Shown here piece by piece: positions 8,450-16,639 of a stretch of DNA of 64,000 bases. A program made the translations under genes and the position numbers. The stretch's first letter is position 1; every line of letters begins with the position of its first letter. The DNA is from Pectobacterium sp013449375 (GTDB lineage Bacteria > Pseudomonadota > Gammaproteobacteria > Enterobacterales > Enterobacteriaceae). The stretch lies in NCBI RefSeq assembly GCF_048593165.1, contig NZ_CP184271.1, one strand, 5' to 3'. The notes under the pieces are model-generated. The model ran no database searches and had not been told where the DNA came from. It was given only the letters and a program-made list of their open reading frames with translations.

Positions 8450-9709
8450 ATGAATCTTACCGAATTAAAGAATACGCCAGTTTCTGAGTTAATTGCTCTT
8501 GGCGAAAATATGGGACTGGAAAACCAGGCCCGCATGCGTAAACAGGATATTATCTTCGCTATTCTGAAACAGCATGCCAAAAGCGGCGAGGATATTTTCG
8601 GCGATGGTGTGCTGGAGATATTGCAGGATGGCTTCGGCTTTCTTCGCTCCGCAGACAGCTCCTACCTCGCAGGCCCCGATGATATCTACGTTTCTCCCAG
8701 CCAAATCCGCCGTTTTAACCTCCGCACTGGTGACACCATTTCTGGCAAGATTCGTCCGCCAAAAGAAGGTGAACGCTACTTTGCGCTGCTGAAAGTTAAC
8801 GAAGTCAACTACGACAAACCTGAAAACTCCCGCAACAAGATCCTGTTCGAGAACCTCACGCCACTGCACGCAAACTCTCGTCTGCGTATGGAACGCGGTA
8901 ACGGGTCGACAGAAGATCTGACGGCGCGCGTGCTGGATCTGGCTTCGCCGATTGGCCGTGGTCAACGTGGTCTGATTGTTGCCCCGCCTAAAGCAGGTAA
9001 AACCATGCTGCTGCAGAACATTGCGCAAAGCATTGCTTACAACCATCCTGACTGCGTGCTGATGGTACTGCTGATTGACGAACGTCCGGAAGAAGTGACC
9101 GAGATGCAGCGTCTGGTGAAAGGTGAGGTGGTTGCGTCAACGTTTGATGAACCCGCTTCCCGTCACGTTCAGGTTGCCGAAATGGTGATCGAAAAAGCGA
9201 AGCGTCTGGTTGAACATAAGAAAGACGTTATCATTCTGCTGGACTCCATTACCCGTCTGGCGCGTGCTTACAACACCGTTGTTCCTGCTTCGGGCAAAGT
9301 GTTGACGGGGGGGGTGGATGCCAACGCCCTGCATCGTCCGAAGCGTTTCTTCGGTGCGGCGCGTAACGTTGAAGAAGGTGGTAGCCTAACCATCATCGCC
9401 ACTGCGCTGGTGGATACTGGTTCCAAGATGGACGAAGTGATTTACGAAGAGTTTAAAGGTACAGGTAACATGGAACTGCACCTGGCGCGTAAAATCGCAG
9501 AAAAACGCGTCTTCCCGGCGATTGACTACAACCGTTCCGGTACGCGTAAAGAAGAATTGCTTACCACCTCTGAAGAATTGCAGAAGATGTGGATTCTACG
9601 CAAGATCATCCATCCAATGGGTGAGATCGACGCGATGGAATTCCTGATCAACAAGTTGGCGATGACGAAAACCAACGATGAATTCTTCGATATGATGAAA
9701 CGTTCATAA
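8450..9709 (+). CDS. rho: Transcription termination factor Rho
   Basis: Rho is a hexameric RNA-dependent ATPase that terminates transcription at rut sites. The 419-residue product matches E. coli Rho almost residue for residue. The N-terminal helix bundle (MNLTELKNTPVSEL) is followed by the OB-fold RNA-binding domain (residues about 50-115, with GFGFLR and SPSQIRRF). Walker A APPKAGKT follows near 176-183, Walker B VIILLDSITRLARAYN, the Q/R loops, and the end MKRS. The frame is open 38 codons upstream, but the conserved protein starts at 8450. A terminator follows after an ERIC-like repeat. Confidence 0.98.
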   Translation: MNLTELKNTPVSELIALGENMGLENQARMRKQDIIFAILKQHAKSGEDIFGDGVLEILQDGFGFLRSADSSYLAGPDDIYVSPSQIRRFNLRTGDTISGKIRPPKEGERYFALLKVNEVNYDKPENSRNKILFENLTPLHANSRLRMERGNGSTEDLTARVLDLASPIGRGQRGLIVAPPKAGKTMLLQNIAQSIAYNHPDCVLMVLLIDERPEEVTEMQRLVKGEVVASTFDEPASRHVQVAEMVIEKAKRLVEHKKDVIILLDSITRLARAYNTVVPASGKVLTGGVDANALHRPKRFFGAARNVEEGGSLTIIATALVDTGSKMDEVIYEEFKGTGNMELHLARKIAEKRVFPAIDYNRSGTRKEELLTTSEELQKMWILRKIIHPMGEIDAMEFLINKLAMTKTNDEFFDMMKRS

Positions 9710-9728
9710 ATCCGAGCGTTCATCTATA

Positions 9729-9865
9729 TATACCCTAAATAATTCGAGTTGTAGGACAAAACGTTAACGTTTTGAACAACGTGAAGCGTTGACCCTTTAG
9801 GGTGAGGCTCAGAAATGAGCCGAGTATTGCCAACGCACATGCGGCTTGAAGTATGACGGGTACAT
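9729..9865. repeat. ERIC-like intergenic palindromic repeat
   Basis: About 137 bp with inverted ends: the left end reads TATACCCTAAATAATTCGAG, and the right end carries CTTGAAGTATGACGGGTACA. This matches the outer parts of an enterobacterial intergenic repeat. Inside are three small inverted repeats: an 18-bp perfect palindrome centred on GTTAAC (9757-9774), ACCCT/AGGGT (9792-9803) and GGCTCA/TGAGCC (9806-9821). The usual ERIC core (around TGACTGGGGTGAGCG) is not recognisable, so this is a diverged or rearranged copy. It lies between the rho stop and the rho terminator. Confidence 0.6.
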
Positions 9866-9881
9866 TACGGATAACTCGGGG

Positions 9882-9910
9882 AACGCCACGCTGGGTCGTG
9901 GCGTTTTTTT
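9882..9910 (+). terminator. Rho-independent terminator downstream of rho
   Basis: A 9-bp perfect stem AACGCCACG / CGTGGCGTT with the 6-nt loop CTGGGT runs straight into a run of T. It lies about 170 bp after the rho stop, displaced by the ERIC-like repeat. Confidence 0.9.
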
Positions 9911-10028
9911 ATCCCCTAATTGGTCGAATGTAGAGAGGGTTTCTACTGGGAAGTTGCGTTTATCACTCAATTTGTACTGGCGATCAACGTGGGCGATAGG
10001 ATATAAGGCGTAAACCGAGTCTATACTG

Positions 10029-10049
10029 AACAGCTACAGCGCAGCTGTT
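10029..10049 (+). other. Hairpin immediately upstream of the wecA start
   Basis: AACAGCT / AGCTGTT form a perfect 7-bp stem with a 7-nt loop, ending 4 nt before the GTG start of wecA. No Shine-Dalgarno sequence can be seen between hairpin and start, so the hairpin may affect initiation of the ECA operon's first gene. A TATACT -10-like box lies just before it at 10022-10027, without a good -35. Confidence 0.5.
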
Positions 10050-10053
10050 AACG

Positions 10054-11151
10054 GTGAACTTACTCACTATGAGTACCGAATTAGTATTTATTTTCTTATT
10101 TTCTCTGGGCTTTCTTTTTTTTGCTCGCAGCATCGCGGGTAAAATAGGACTTGTCGATCGTCCCAACTACCGTAAACGTCATCGGGGTCTTGTGCCTCTG
10201 GTTGGCGGTATCTCTGTGTATGCGGGTATCTGCTTTACCTACTTTATTACCGACCAATATATCCCCAACTTTCGTCTTTACCTGCTGTGCGCGGGCGTGC
10301 TGGTATTTGTCGGCATGCTGGACGATCGTTTTGATATCAGTGTGAAAATTCGCGCCGTTGTGCAAGCGTTTGTCGCGGCAGTGATGATGGCCTTTGCTGG
10401 CTTGACGCTACACAATTTGGGACACATTTTCGGCCCATGGCAAATGGCGCTGGGCCCGTTTGGCTATCTGGTCACGCTGTTTGCCGTTTGGGCAGCGATT
10501 AATGCGTTCAATATGGTGGACGGCATCGATGGGTTGCTCGGTGGCTTGTCCAGTGTCTCGTTTGGGGCGATGGGGTTTTTGCTGTATCTGAGTGGCCATA
10601 CGAATCTGGCATTGTGGTGTTTTGCCATGATCGCGGCGACGCTGCCTTATATTCTGCTTAATCTCGGTATCTTTGGGCGACGCTACAAAGTCTTTATGGG
10701 TGATGCGGGCAGCACGATGATTGGTTTCACGGCTATCTGGATCCTGATTCAAACGACACAAGGCCCACAGCATCCGATTAATCCGGTAACGGCATTGTGG
10801 ATCATCGCTATCCCGCTGATTGATATGATCGCCATTATGTATCGGCGTTTACGCAAAGGGATGAGCCCGTTCTCACCTGATCGACAGCACATTCATCATT
10901 TAATGATGCGGGCGGGTTTTTCTTCCCGCCAGGCATTTGTGCTGATTACGCTTGCTGCTGCCTTGCTGGCTACGGTCGGCGTGTTGGGAGAATATTTCTT
11001 CTTTATCCCCGAATGGTTCATGTTGGCACTATTTTTGCTTGTATTCCTACTGTATGGCTACTGCCTGAAACGAGCATGGCGGGTCGCCCGTTTTATCAAG
11101 CGAATCAAACGCCGTATGCGGCATTCCGATGAGCAAAAGCAGTCATCCTGA
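10054..11151 (+). CDS. wecA: Undecaprenyl-phosphate alpha-N-acetylglucosaminyl 1-phosphate transferase WecA
   Basis: WecA starts ECA synthesis by moving GlcNAc-1-phosphate from UDP-GlcNAc onto undecaprenyl phosphate (lipid I). In many strains it also primes O-antigen. The 365-residue protein is a polytopic inner-membrane MraY-family enzyme with about 11 helices. It shows the conserved LDDRFDIS (Mg/substrate), NMVDGIDGL, FMGDAGSTMIGF and the cytoplasmic HIHH (residues near 280) followed by a basic tail. The GTG start gives MNLLT, matching E. coli; an ATG five codons later (10069, preceded by GGTGA) is a possible alternative. First gene of the ECA operon. Confidence 0.95.
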   Translation: MNLLTMSTELVFIFLFSLGFLFFARSIAGKIGLVDRPNYRKRHRGLVPLVGGISVYAGICFTYFITDQYIPNFRLYLLCAGVLVFVGMLDDRFDISVKIRAVVQAFVAAVMMAFAGLTLHNLGHIFGPWQMALGPFGYLVTLFAVWAAINAFNMVDGIDGLLGGLSSVSFGAMGFLLYLSGHTNLALWCFAMIAATLPYILLNLGIFGRRYKVFMGDAGSTMIGFTAIWILIQTTQGPQHPINPVTALWIIAIPLIDMIAIMYRRLRKGMSPFSPDRQHIHHLMMRAGFSSRQAFVLITLAAALLATVGVLGEYFFFIPEWFMLALFLLVFLLYGYCLKRAWRVARFIKRIKRRMRHSDEQKQSS

Positions 11152-11172
11152 CCAAATAATTTTGGGGAAGTA

Positions 11173-12219
11173 ATGAAATCAGAGAACTTGTCTACTGGGA
11201 ATGCGTTGATTGATAACGAACTGGATATCCGTGGCTTATTTCGTCTGCTGTGGCGGGGAAAGGTATGGCCTATAGCGATCGGCCTGCTTTTTGCCGTTGT
11301 AGCATTAGGCTACTCCTATCTGGTTAAACAGGAATGGAGCGCGACAGCGATTACCGACAAGCCGACAGTCAATATGCTGGGAGGGTATTATTCGCAGCAG
11401 CAATTTCTGCGTAACCTCGACGCGCGATCTTTCTCTACTCCTCAGCCAGAGCAGCCATCTATTTCGGCTGATGCTTATGATGAATTCATCATGCAATTAG
11501 CGGCTTATGATACCCGTCGCGATTTCTGGCTGCAGACTGACTATTACAAGCAGCGTCTGGAAGGCGACGCGAAAGCGGATGCCGCTCTACTGGATGAAAT
11601 GGTCAGCAATATTCAGTTTATACCGCGTGACGATGGCAAAAAAACCAATGATTCCGTGAAACTGGTGGCGGAAACCTCTGCGGATTCCAACACATTACTT
11701 CGTCAGTATGTGGCTTTTGCCAGCCAGCGTGCCGCCAACCATCTGAATGAAGAGATCAAGGGGGCCTGGGCTGCCAGAACCATTTTCATGAAGTCGCAGA
11801 TCAAACGTCAGGAAGCGGTGGCAAAAGCGATTTACGATCGCGAAGTCCGCAGCGTTGAACTGGCGTTGAAAATCGCCCAACAGCAAGGTATTAGCCGCAG
11901 CCAGACGGATACGCCGGCAGACGAAATCCCCGCATCGGAAATGTTCCTGCTTGGCAGGCCGATGCTTCAAGCCCGACTGGAAACATTGCAGACCAGCGGC
12001 CCCCACTACGAACTAGATTACGATCAAAATCGCGCGATGTTGGCGACGCTGAACGTTGGCCCAACGCTTGAGGCCAGTTTCCAGACGTATCGTTATTTGC
12101 GGACGCCGGAAGAACCGGTGAAGCGCGACAGCCCGCGCCGAGCATTCCTGATGGTGATGTGGGGGGCGATTGGTGTGCTCGTTGGTGCCGGTGTTGCCTT
12201 GGCTCGCCGTCCGCGCTAA
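11173..12219 (+). CDS. wzzE: ECA polysaccharide chain length modulation protein WzzE
   Basis: WzzE sets the modal chain length of ECA in concert with WzyE. The 348-residue product has the Wzz architecture. A short cytoplasmic start is followed by TM1 (VWPIAIGLLFAVVALGYSY, about residues 35-53) and a long periplasmic coiled-coil-forming domain. A Pro-rich segment before TM2 (TPEEPVKRDSPRRAF) leads to TM2 near 325-343 and a basic end. It follows wecA by 21 bp with GGGGAAGTA as ribosome binding site. Confidence 0.94.
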   Translation: MKSENLSTGNALIDNELDIRGLFRLLWRGKVWPIAIGLLFAVVALGYSYLVKQEWSATAITDKPTVNMLGGYYSQQQFLRNLDARSFSTPQPEQPSISADAYDEFIMQLAAYDTRRDFWLQTDYYKQRLEGDAKADAALLDEMVSNIQFIPRDDGKKTNDSVKLVAETSADSNTLLRQYVAFASQRAANHLNEEIKGAWAARTIFMKSQIKRQEAVAKAIYDREVRSVELALKIAQQQGISRSQTDTPADEIPASEMFLLGRPMLQARLETLQTSGPHYELDYDQNRAMLATLNVGPTLEASFQTYRYLRTPEEPVKRDSPRRAFLMVMWGAIGVLVGAGVALARRPR

Positions 12220-12289
12220 CCAACTAGCTTGCTAATGTGCGTTGGGCGCTCTCGAGCGTCTGCGTCTAACCTGATTAAAGAGATTCAAT

Positions 12290-13420
12290 GTGAAAGTACT
12301 GACTGTTTTCGGCACCCGGCCGGAAGCCATTAAAATGGCGCCGCTGGTTCATGCTCTGGCTCAGGATGGAGCCTTTGAATCGAAAATTTGCGTAACAGCC
12401 CAGCATCGGGAGATGTTGGATCAGGTGCTGCGCTTGTTCGACATTACGCCGGACTACGATCTGGATATTATGAGACCAGGGCAGGGGCTGAGTGAGATAT
12501 CCTGCCGGATTTTATCGGGGCTTGAACCGGTCATGTTAGAGTTCAAGCCGGATTTGGTGTTGGTACACGGCGATACCACCACGACGTTGGCAACCAGTCT
12601 GGCGGCTTTCTATCATCGTATCCCCGTCGGCCATGTAGAAGCGGGATTGCGCACTGGCAATCTGTACTCGCCTTGGCCGGAAGAGGCTAACCGTAAACTA
12701 ACCGGACATTTGGCGATGTACCATTTCGCCCCAACGGAAAATTCCCGCCAAAATTTACTGCGTGAACATCTGTCCGATCGGCATATTTCTGTGACGGGTA
12801 ATACGGTGATTGATGCGCTGTTCTGGGTACGTGATCGTATCCTTGGGGATGCCGCGCTACGCCGCGGTCTTGACGAAAAATATGCCTTTTTGGACGATAA
12901 CAAGAAGCTGATTCTAGTTACCGGACACCGCCGCGAAAGTTTTGGCGGCGGCTTTGAACGCATTTGTAGCGCGCTGGCGGATATTGCCCGTCGCCACCCT
13001 GAAGTGCAGATTGTGTATCCGGTTCACCTGAATCCTAATGTTAGTGAACCCGTTAATCGCATCCTGAGCGGCATTGATAATGTGATGCTGATTGCGCCAC
13101 AGGATTATTTGCCTTTCGTGTACCTGATGAACCGTTCTTACATGATTTTGACCGATTCTGGTGGCATTCAGGAAGAAGCGCCGTCGTTAGGTAAGCCCGT
13201 ATTGGTGATGCGTGATACAACAGAGCGGCCAGAGGCGGTTGAAGCGGGCACGGTCAAGCTGGTGGGTACAGAAGTGGCTAACATTGTCGATGCGGTATCG
13301 ATGCTGCTAACGGATGACGAGGCGTATCAGGCAATGAGCCATGCTCACAACCCTTATGGAGATGGACAAGCCTGTCAACGCATCGTTGATGCTTTAAAAA
13401 ATCGCCAGGAGCGATTTTAA
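12290..13420 (+). CDS. wecB: UDP-N-acetylglucosamine 2-epimerase (non-hydrolysing) WecB
   Basis: WecB interconverts UDP-GlcNAc and UDP-ManNAc for ECA. The 376-residue product shows FGTRPEAIKMAPL at the N-terminus, VHGDTTTTLA and GHVEAGLRTGN with the catalytic acidic residues, GHRRESFGGG, and TDSGGIQEEAPSLGKPVLVMR. The start is GTG, within ATGTGA. The last seven codons (KNRQERF) and the stop codon lie inside the first copy of a 48-bp palindromic repeat that is repeated 75 bp downstream. The C-terminal end has therefore been replaced by repeat sequence, apparently at unchanged length relative to E. coli (376). Confidence 0.96.
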   Translation: MKVLTVFGTRPEAIKMAPLVHALAQDGAFESKICVTAQHREMLDQVLRLFDITPDYDLDIMRPGQGLSEISCRILSGLEPVMLEFKPDLVLVHGDTTTTLATSLAAFYHRIPVGHVEAGLRTGNLYSPWPEEANRKLTGHLAMYHFAPTENSRQNLLREHLSDRHISVTGNTVIDALFWVRDRILGDAALRRGLDEKYAFLDDNKKLILVTGHRRESFGGGFERICSALADIARRHPEVQIVYPVHLNPNVSEPVNRILSGIDNVMLIAPQDYLPFVYLMNRSYMILTDSGGIQEEAPSLGKPVLVMRDTTERPEAVEAGTVKLVGTEVANIVDAVSMLLTDDEAYQAMSHAHNPYGDGQACQRIVDALKNRQERF

Positions 13421-13442
13421 ACGTCGCTATGCGACGGCCCGA
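13395..13442. repeat. 48-bp palindromic repeat, copy 1 (overlaps end of wecB)
   Basis: Copy 1 is identical over 48 bp to 13470-13517. It consists of two inverted repeats side by side: AAAATCGC-CAGGA-GCGATTTT and CGTCGC-TAT-GCGACG, then GGCCCGA. The wecB stop codon (13418-13420) falls between the two hairpins. Confidence 0.9.
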
Positions 13443-13469
13443 AGGGGGGCGGGCAGGGATAGCCCGACA

Positions 13470-13517
13470 TAAAAAATCGCCAGGAGCGATTTTAAACGTC
13501 GCTATGCGACGGCCCGA
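13470..13517. repeat. 48-bp palindromic repeat, copy 2 (wecB-wecC spacer)
   Basis: Exact copy of 13395-13442, shifted by 75 bp. The 27-bp spacer between copies is G-rich (GGGGGGCGGGCAGGG). The octamer CCCGACAT precedes copy 2 and occurs again at its right edge. It ends 22 bp before the wecC start. It looks like a small non-autonomous enterobacterial repeat (REP/BIME type) rather than an IS element. Confidence 0.9.
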
Positions 13518-13539
13518 CATAAAATTATCAGGTGACACT

Positions 13540-14802
13540 ATGAGCTTTACTACCATTTCCGTAATCGGTTTAGGCTATATCGGTTTACCCACCGCAGCGG
13601 CCTTTGCATCGCGCCAGAAAAAAGTCATCGGTATTGATGTGAACAAACTGGCGGTTGAAACCATTAATCGTGGCGAAATCCATATTGTTGAGCCCGATCT
13701 GGATTCATTGGTCAAAGTGGCAGTAGAAAACGGCTACCTTCAGGCCATGACAAAACCCGTGCCAGCCGATGCCTTTCTGATAGCCGTTCCTACTCCTTTC
13801 AAAGGCGATCACGAACCCGATTTGACCTACGTTCAGGCTGCGGCAGCGTCCATCGCGCCTGTTCTGAAGAAAGGCGATCTGGTGATTCTGGAATCGACAT
13901 CCCCCGTAGGGGCAACCGAGCAAATGGCTGAATGGCTGGCTGAGATGCGTGCAGACTTGACGTTCCCGCAGCAGGTGGGGGAAACGGCGGACATCAATAT
14001 TGCCTATTGCCCTGAACGCGTGCTGCCCGGTCAGGTTGTGGTTGAGCTGATTAAAAACGATCGTGTCATTGGCGGCATGACCTCGGTGTGCTCTGCTCGC
14101 GCGAGCGAACTGTACAAAATCTTTCTCGAAGGTGAGTGTGTGGTTACTAACTCCCGCACCGCCGAAATGTGCAAGCTGACCGAAAACAGCTTCCGCGATG
14201 TCAACATTGCTTTCGCCAATGAGCTCTCGCTGATTTGTGCCGAACAAAACATTAACGTATGGGAACTTATCCGATTGGCAAACCGCCATCCTCGCGTCAA
14301 TATCCTGCAACCCGGCCCTGGCGTCGGCGGGCACTGTATTGCGGTCGATCCCTGGTTTATTGTGGCGCAGAACCCGCAGCAGGCTCGATTGATTCATACC
14401 GCCAGACTGGTCAACGATGGCAAACCGCTCTGGGTGGTGGATCGCGTCAAAGCGGCCGTAGCGGATTATCTGGCACAAACGGATAAACGTGCCAGCGAGG
14501 TCACGGTGGCCTGCTTCGGGCTGGCGTTCAAGCCCGACATTGACGATCTGCGTGAAAGCCCTGCGGTAGGGATTACGTCCATGATTGCACAGTGGAATAC
14601 CGGCGTGACGTTAGCCGTCGAACCGAATGTTAAACACCTGCCGTCCGTATTGGCCGGGCAGGTGAAACTGGTCGATACCAGCAGTGCATTAAAAGAAGCC
14701 GATGTGCTGGTCATGTTAGTCGACCACCGTCAGTTTAAAGCGATTAATCCAGAAGATGTTAAACAACAGTGGGTCATTGATACTAAAGGGGTATGGCGTT
14801 GA
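13540..14802 (+). CDS. wecC: UDP-N-acetyl-D-mannosamine dehydrogenase WecC
   Basis: WecC oxidises UDP-ManNAc to UDP-ManNAcA with two NAD. The 420-residue product has the Rossmann motif VIGLGYIGLPTAAAFA at the N-terminus, the ESTSPVGATE segment, ENSFRDVNIAFANE, and the nucleophile loop GPGVGGHCIAVDPWF. The C-terminal UDP-binding domain includes GLAFKPDIDDLRESPA. The start at 13540 has GGTGACACT before it and gives the exact family length; the frame is open 37 codons upstream into the repeats. The 3' end overlaps rffG by 10 bp. Confidence 0.97.
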   Translation: MSFTTISVIGLGYIGLPTAAAFASRQKKVIGIDVNKLAVETINRGEIHIVEPDLDSLVKVAVENGYLQAMTKPVPADAFLIAVPTPFKGDHEPDLTYVQAAAASIAPVLKKGDLVILESTSPVGATEQMAEWLAEMRADLTFPQQVGETADINIAYCPERVLPGQVVVELIKNDRVIGGMTSVCSARASELYKIFLEGECVVTNSRTAEMCKLTENSFRDVNIAFANELSLICAEQNINVWELIRLANRHPRVNILQPGPGVGGHCIAVDPWFIVAQNPQQARLIHTARLVNDGKPLWVVDRVKAAVADYLAQTDKRASEVTVACFGLAFKPDIDDLRESPAVGITSMIAQWNTGVTLAVEPNVKHLPSVLAGQVKLVDTSSALKEADVLVMLVDHRQFKAINPEDVKQQWVIDTKGVWR

Positions 14803-15866
14803 AACGTATTTTAATTACTGGCGGTGCAGGATTTATTGGTTCGGCGCTGGTCAGATATATTCTGACGGAAACGCAGGATAGTGTTGTCGTTGTCGATAAA
14901 CTGACCTATGCGGGGAACCTGTCTTCGCTGGCCCCTGTCGCTGATAGCTCACGCTTCGCGTTCGAGCAGGTGGATATCTGCGATCGTGCGGAACTGGACC
15001 GTGTCTTTACCGCTTACCAGCCCGCGCTGGTGATGCATTTAGCGGCAGAAAGCCACGTCGATCGCTCTATCGATGGCCCAGCGGCCTTTATCGAAACCAA
15101 TATTGTCGGCACCTATACGATGCTGGAAGCAGCTCGTCATTACTGGCAGAACTTGGCTGATGCGGACAAACGTGCGTTCCGTTTTCACCATATCTCTACC
15201 GATGAAGTGTTTGGTGACCTGCATGGGACGGAGGATCTGTTTACAGAAACCACGCCTTATGCGCCAAGCAGCCCTTATTCCGCATCGAAAGCCTCCAGCG
15301 ACCACCTTGTTCGCGCCTGGCTGCGTACCTACGGGTTCCCGACGATTATCACCAACTGCTCGAATAACTACGGCCCTTACCATTTCCCAGAGAAGCTGAT
15401 TCCGCTGGTGATCCTGAATGCGGTCGCAGGCAAACCCTTACCGGTTTACGGTGACGGCGCGCAAATCCGTGACTGGCTGTTTGTCGAAGACCATGCTCGC
15501 GCACTGTACAAAGTGGTGACAGAAGGCGAAATCGGCGAGACGTATAACATCGGTGGTCACAACGAGCGCAAAAACATTGAAGTCGTGCAGACCATTTGCG
15601 CGCTGCTGGAAGAGCTGGCACCGAATAAGCCTGCTGGCGTAGCGCATTACCGCGATCTCATCACCTACGTGAAAGACCGACCAGGCCACGATATGCGTTA
15701 CGCGATCGATGCCGGGAAAATTGAACGTGAGCTGGGCTGGCGTCCAGAAGAAACGTTTGAGACGGGCATGAGAAAAACCGTCAGTTGGTATCTGAATAAC
15801 GAAAAATGGTGGCGCAGCGTGCAGGATGGTTCTTATGCCGGCGAACGTTTAGGACTGAATGATTAA
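14793..15866 (+). CDS. rffG: dTDP-glucose 4,6-dehydratase RffG
   Basis: RffG makes dTDP-4-keto-6-deoxyglucose from dTDP-glucose on the way to Fuc4NAc. The 357-residue short-chain dehydrogenase has ITGGAGFIGSALVRY (NAD binding), HLAAESHVDRSID, the catalytic STDEVFGDL and YSASK (Tyr/Lys), and NNYGPYHFPEKLIP. It overlaps the wecC stop. The gene that normally follows, rffH (glucose-1-phosphate thymidylyltransferase), is absent: wecD comes directly after. The dTDP-glucose must therefore come from an rmlA/rffH copy elsewhere. Confidence 0.95.
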   Translation: MALKRILITGGAGFIGSALVRYILTETQDSVVVVDKLTYAGNLSSLAPVADSSRFAFEQVDICDRAELDRVFTAYQPALVMHLAAESHVDRSIDGPAAFIETNIVGTYTMLEAARHYWQNLADADKRAFRFHHISTDEVFGDLHGTEDLFTETTPYAPSSPYSASKASSDHLVRAWLRTYGFPTIITNCSNNYGPYHFPEKLIPLVILNAVAGKPLPVYGDGAQIRDWLFVEDHARALYKVVTEGEIGETYNIGGHNERKNIEVVQTICALLEELAPNKPAGVAHYRDLITYVKDRPGHDMRYAIDAGKIERELGWRPEETFETGMRKTVSWYLNNEKWWRSVQDGSYAGERLGLND

Positions 15867-15903
15867 ACCTGCGTCTGATGGCGGAAAAGAAAGGAGCGAA
15901 ACG

Positions 15904-16635
15904 ATGCCCCATCCGATACCCATTGGAAAGGGAGAGATTCGCGCTACGGTTGAACCGCTGGGCTGGGAGAGTGATTTCTTCCAGATTGACAGTGCTAAGC
16001 TGAATTTTTCGCCGTCTGCGCCCGCATTGGCGCCTGATTCGCTGAGCGCATTTACGCTGACGCAGGCCAAAATAGCGGCGGACAATTTGGTGTTGGTGGA
16101 CGCACTTGCCGATCTGGGTTTTCGATTGGTGGAAGGCGAAGTTGATCTCAGTTTATCGCTGGAGCGGTCTACCGTGGTTACGCCGCTACCGCGCTGGCGT
16201 GAAGCCGCGCCCGACGATATCCCAGCACTGAGGGACGCGGCATCACGCGTGTTTGCGCTGAGCCGTTTTCGTTCTCCGTGGTACCAGCCGGAAGATAGCG
16301 GGCGTTTCTATGCGCAGTGGATTGAAAATGCCGTGCGCGGTACGTTCGATCACTGCTGTTTACTGGCGGAAGATGCCGTCGGCAATCCACAAGGATGGGT
16401 CACGCTACGTAGAGTGGATGACACGGATGCCCGTATCGGGCTGCTGGGCGTTTGGCCGGGTGTGGCGGTACGCGGTATCGGTTCACAGCTGATGGCGCTG
16501 GCGGAAACGTGGTGCCGACAACAAGGACTGATTCGTCTTCGAGTCGCGACGCAGGTTGGCAACGTGGCGGCGCTTCGTCTTTATCTTCGCCGTGGTGCCA
16601 TGATTGAGAACACGGCGTATTGGTTATACAGGTGA
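15904..16635 (+). CDS. wecD: dTDP-fucosamine acetyltransferase WecD
   Basis: WecD acetylates dTDP-4-amino-4,6-dideoxygalactose with acetyl-CoA to give dTDP-Fuc4NAc. The start at 15904 is chosen for a strong AAGGAG 7 nt upstream, giving 243 residues. An in-frame ATG at 15859 overlapping the rffG stop is less likely. The GNAT fold fills the C-terminal half: SRFRSPWYQPEDSGRFYAQW, FDHCCLLAED, the pyrophosphate-binding loop VAVRGIGSQLMAL, and the end IENTAYWLYR shared with E. coli WecD (224 residues). The N-terminus is a little longer than in E. coli. Confidence 0.92.
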   Translation: MPHPIPIGKGEIRATVEPLGWESDFFQIDSAKLNFSPSAPALAPDSLSAFTLTQAKIAADNLVLVDALADLGFRLVEGEVDLSLSLERSTVVTPLPRWREAAPDDIPALRDAASRVFALSRFRSPWYQPEDSGRFYAQWIENAVRGTFDHCCLLAEDAVGNPQGWVTLRRVDDTDARIGLLGVWPGVAVRGIGSQLMALAETWCRQQGLIRLRVATQVGNVAALRLYLRRGAMIENTAYWLYR

Positions 16636-16639
16636 TCAC

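Noticed and set aside
13395..13517. Insertion sequence or CRISPR fragment at the wecB-wecC junction
   Set aside because: Only two copies, each internally palindromic, with no transposase, no target duplication and a spacer unlike a CRISPR spacer; better explained as a small palindromic intergenic repeat.
13705..14478. Long antisense reading frame (257 codons) opposite wecC
   Set aside because: It lies wholly within a conserved gene in the opposite frame, has no family resemblance and is a by-product of codon bias; the same goes for the antisense frames opposite hisC-like positions in rho, recQ (322 codons) and the M20 deacylase (238 codons).
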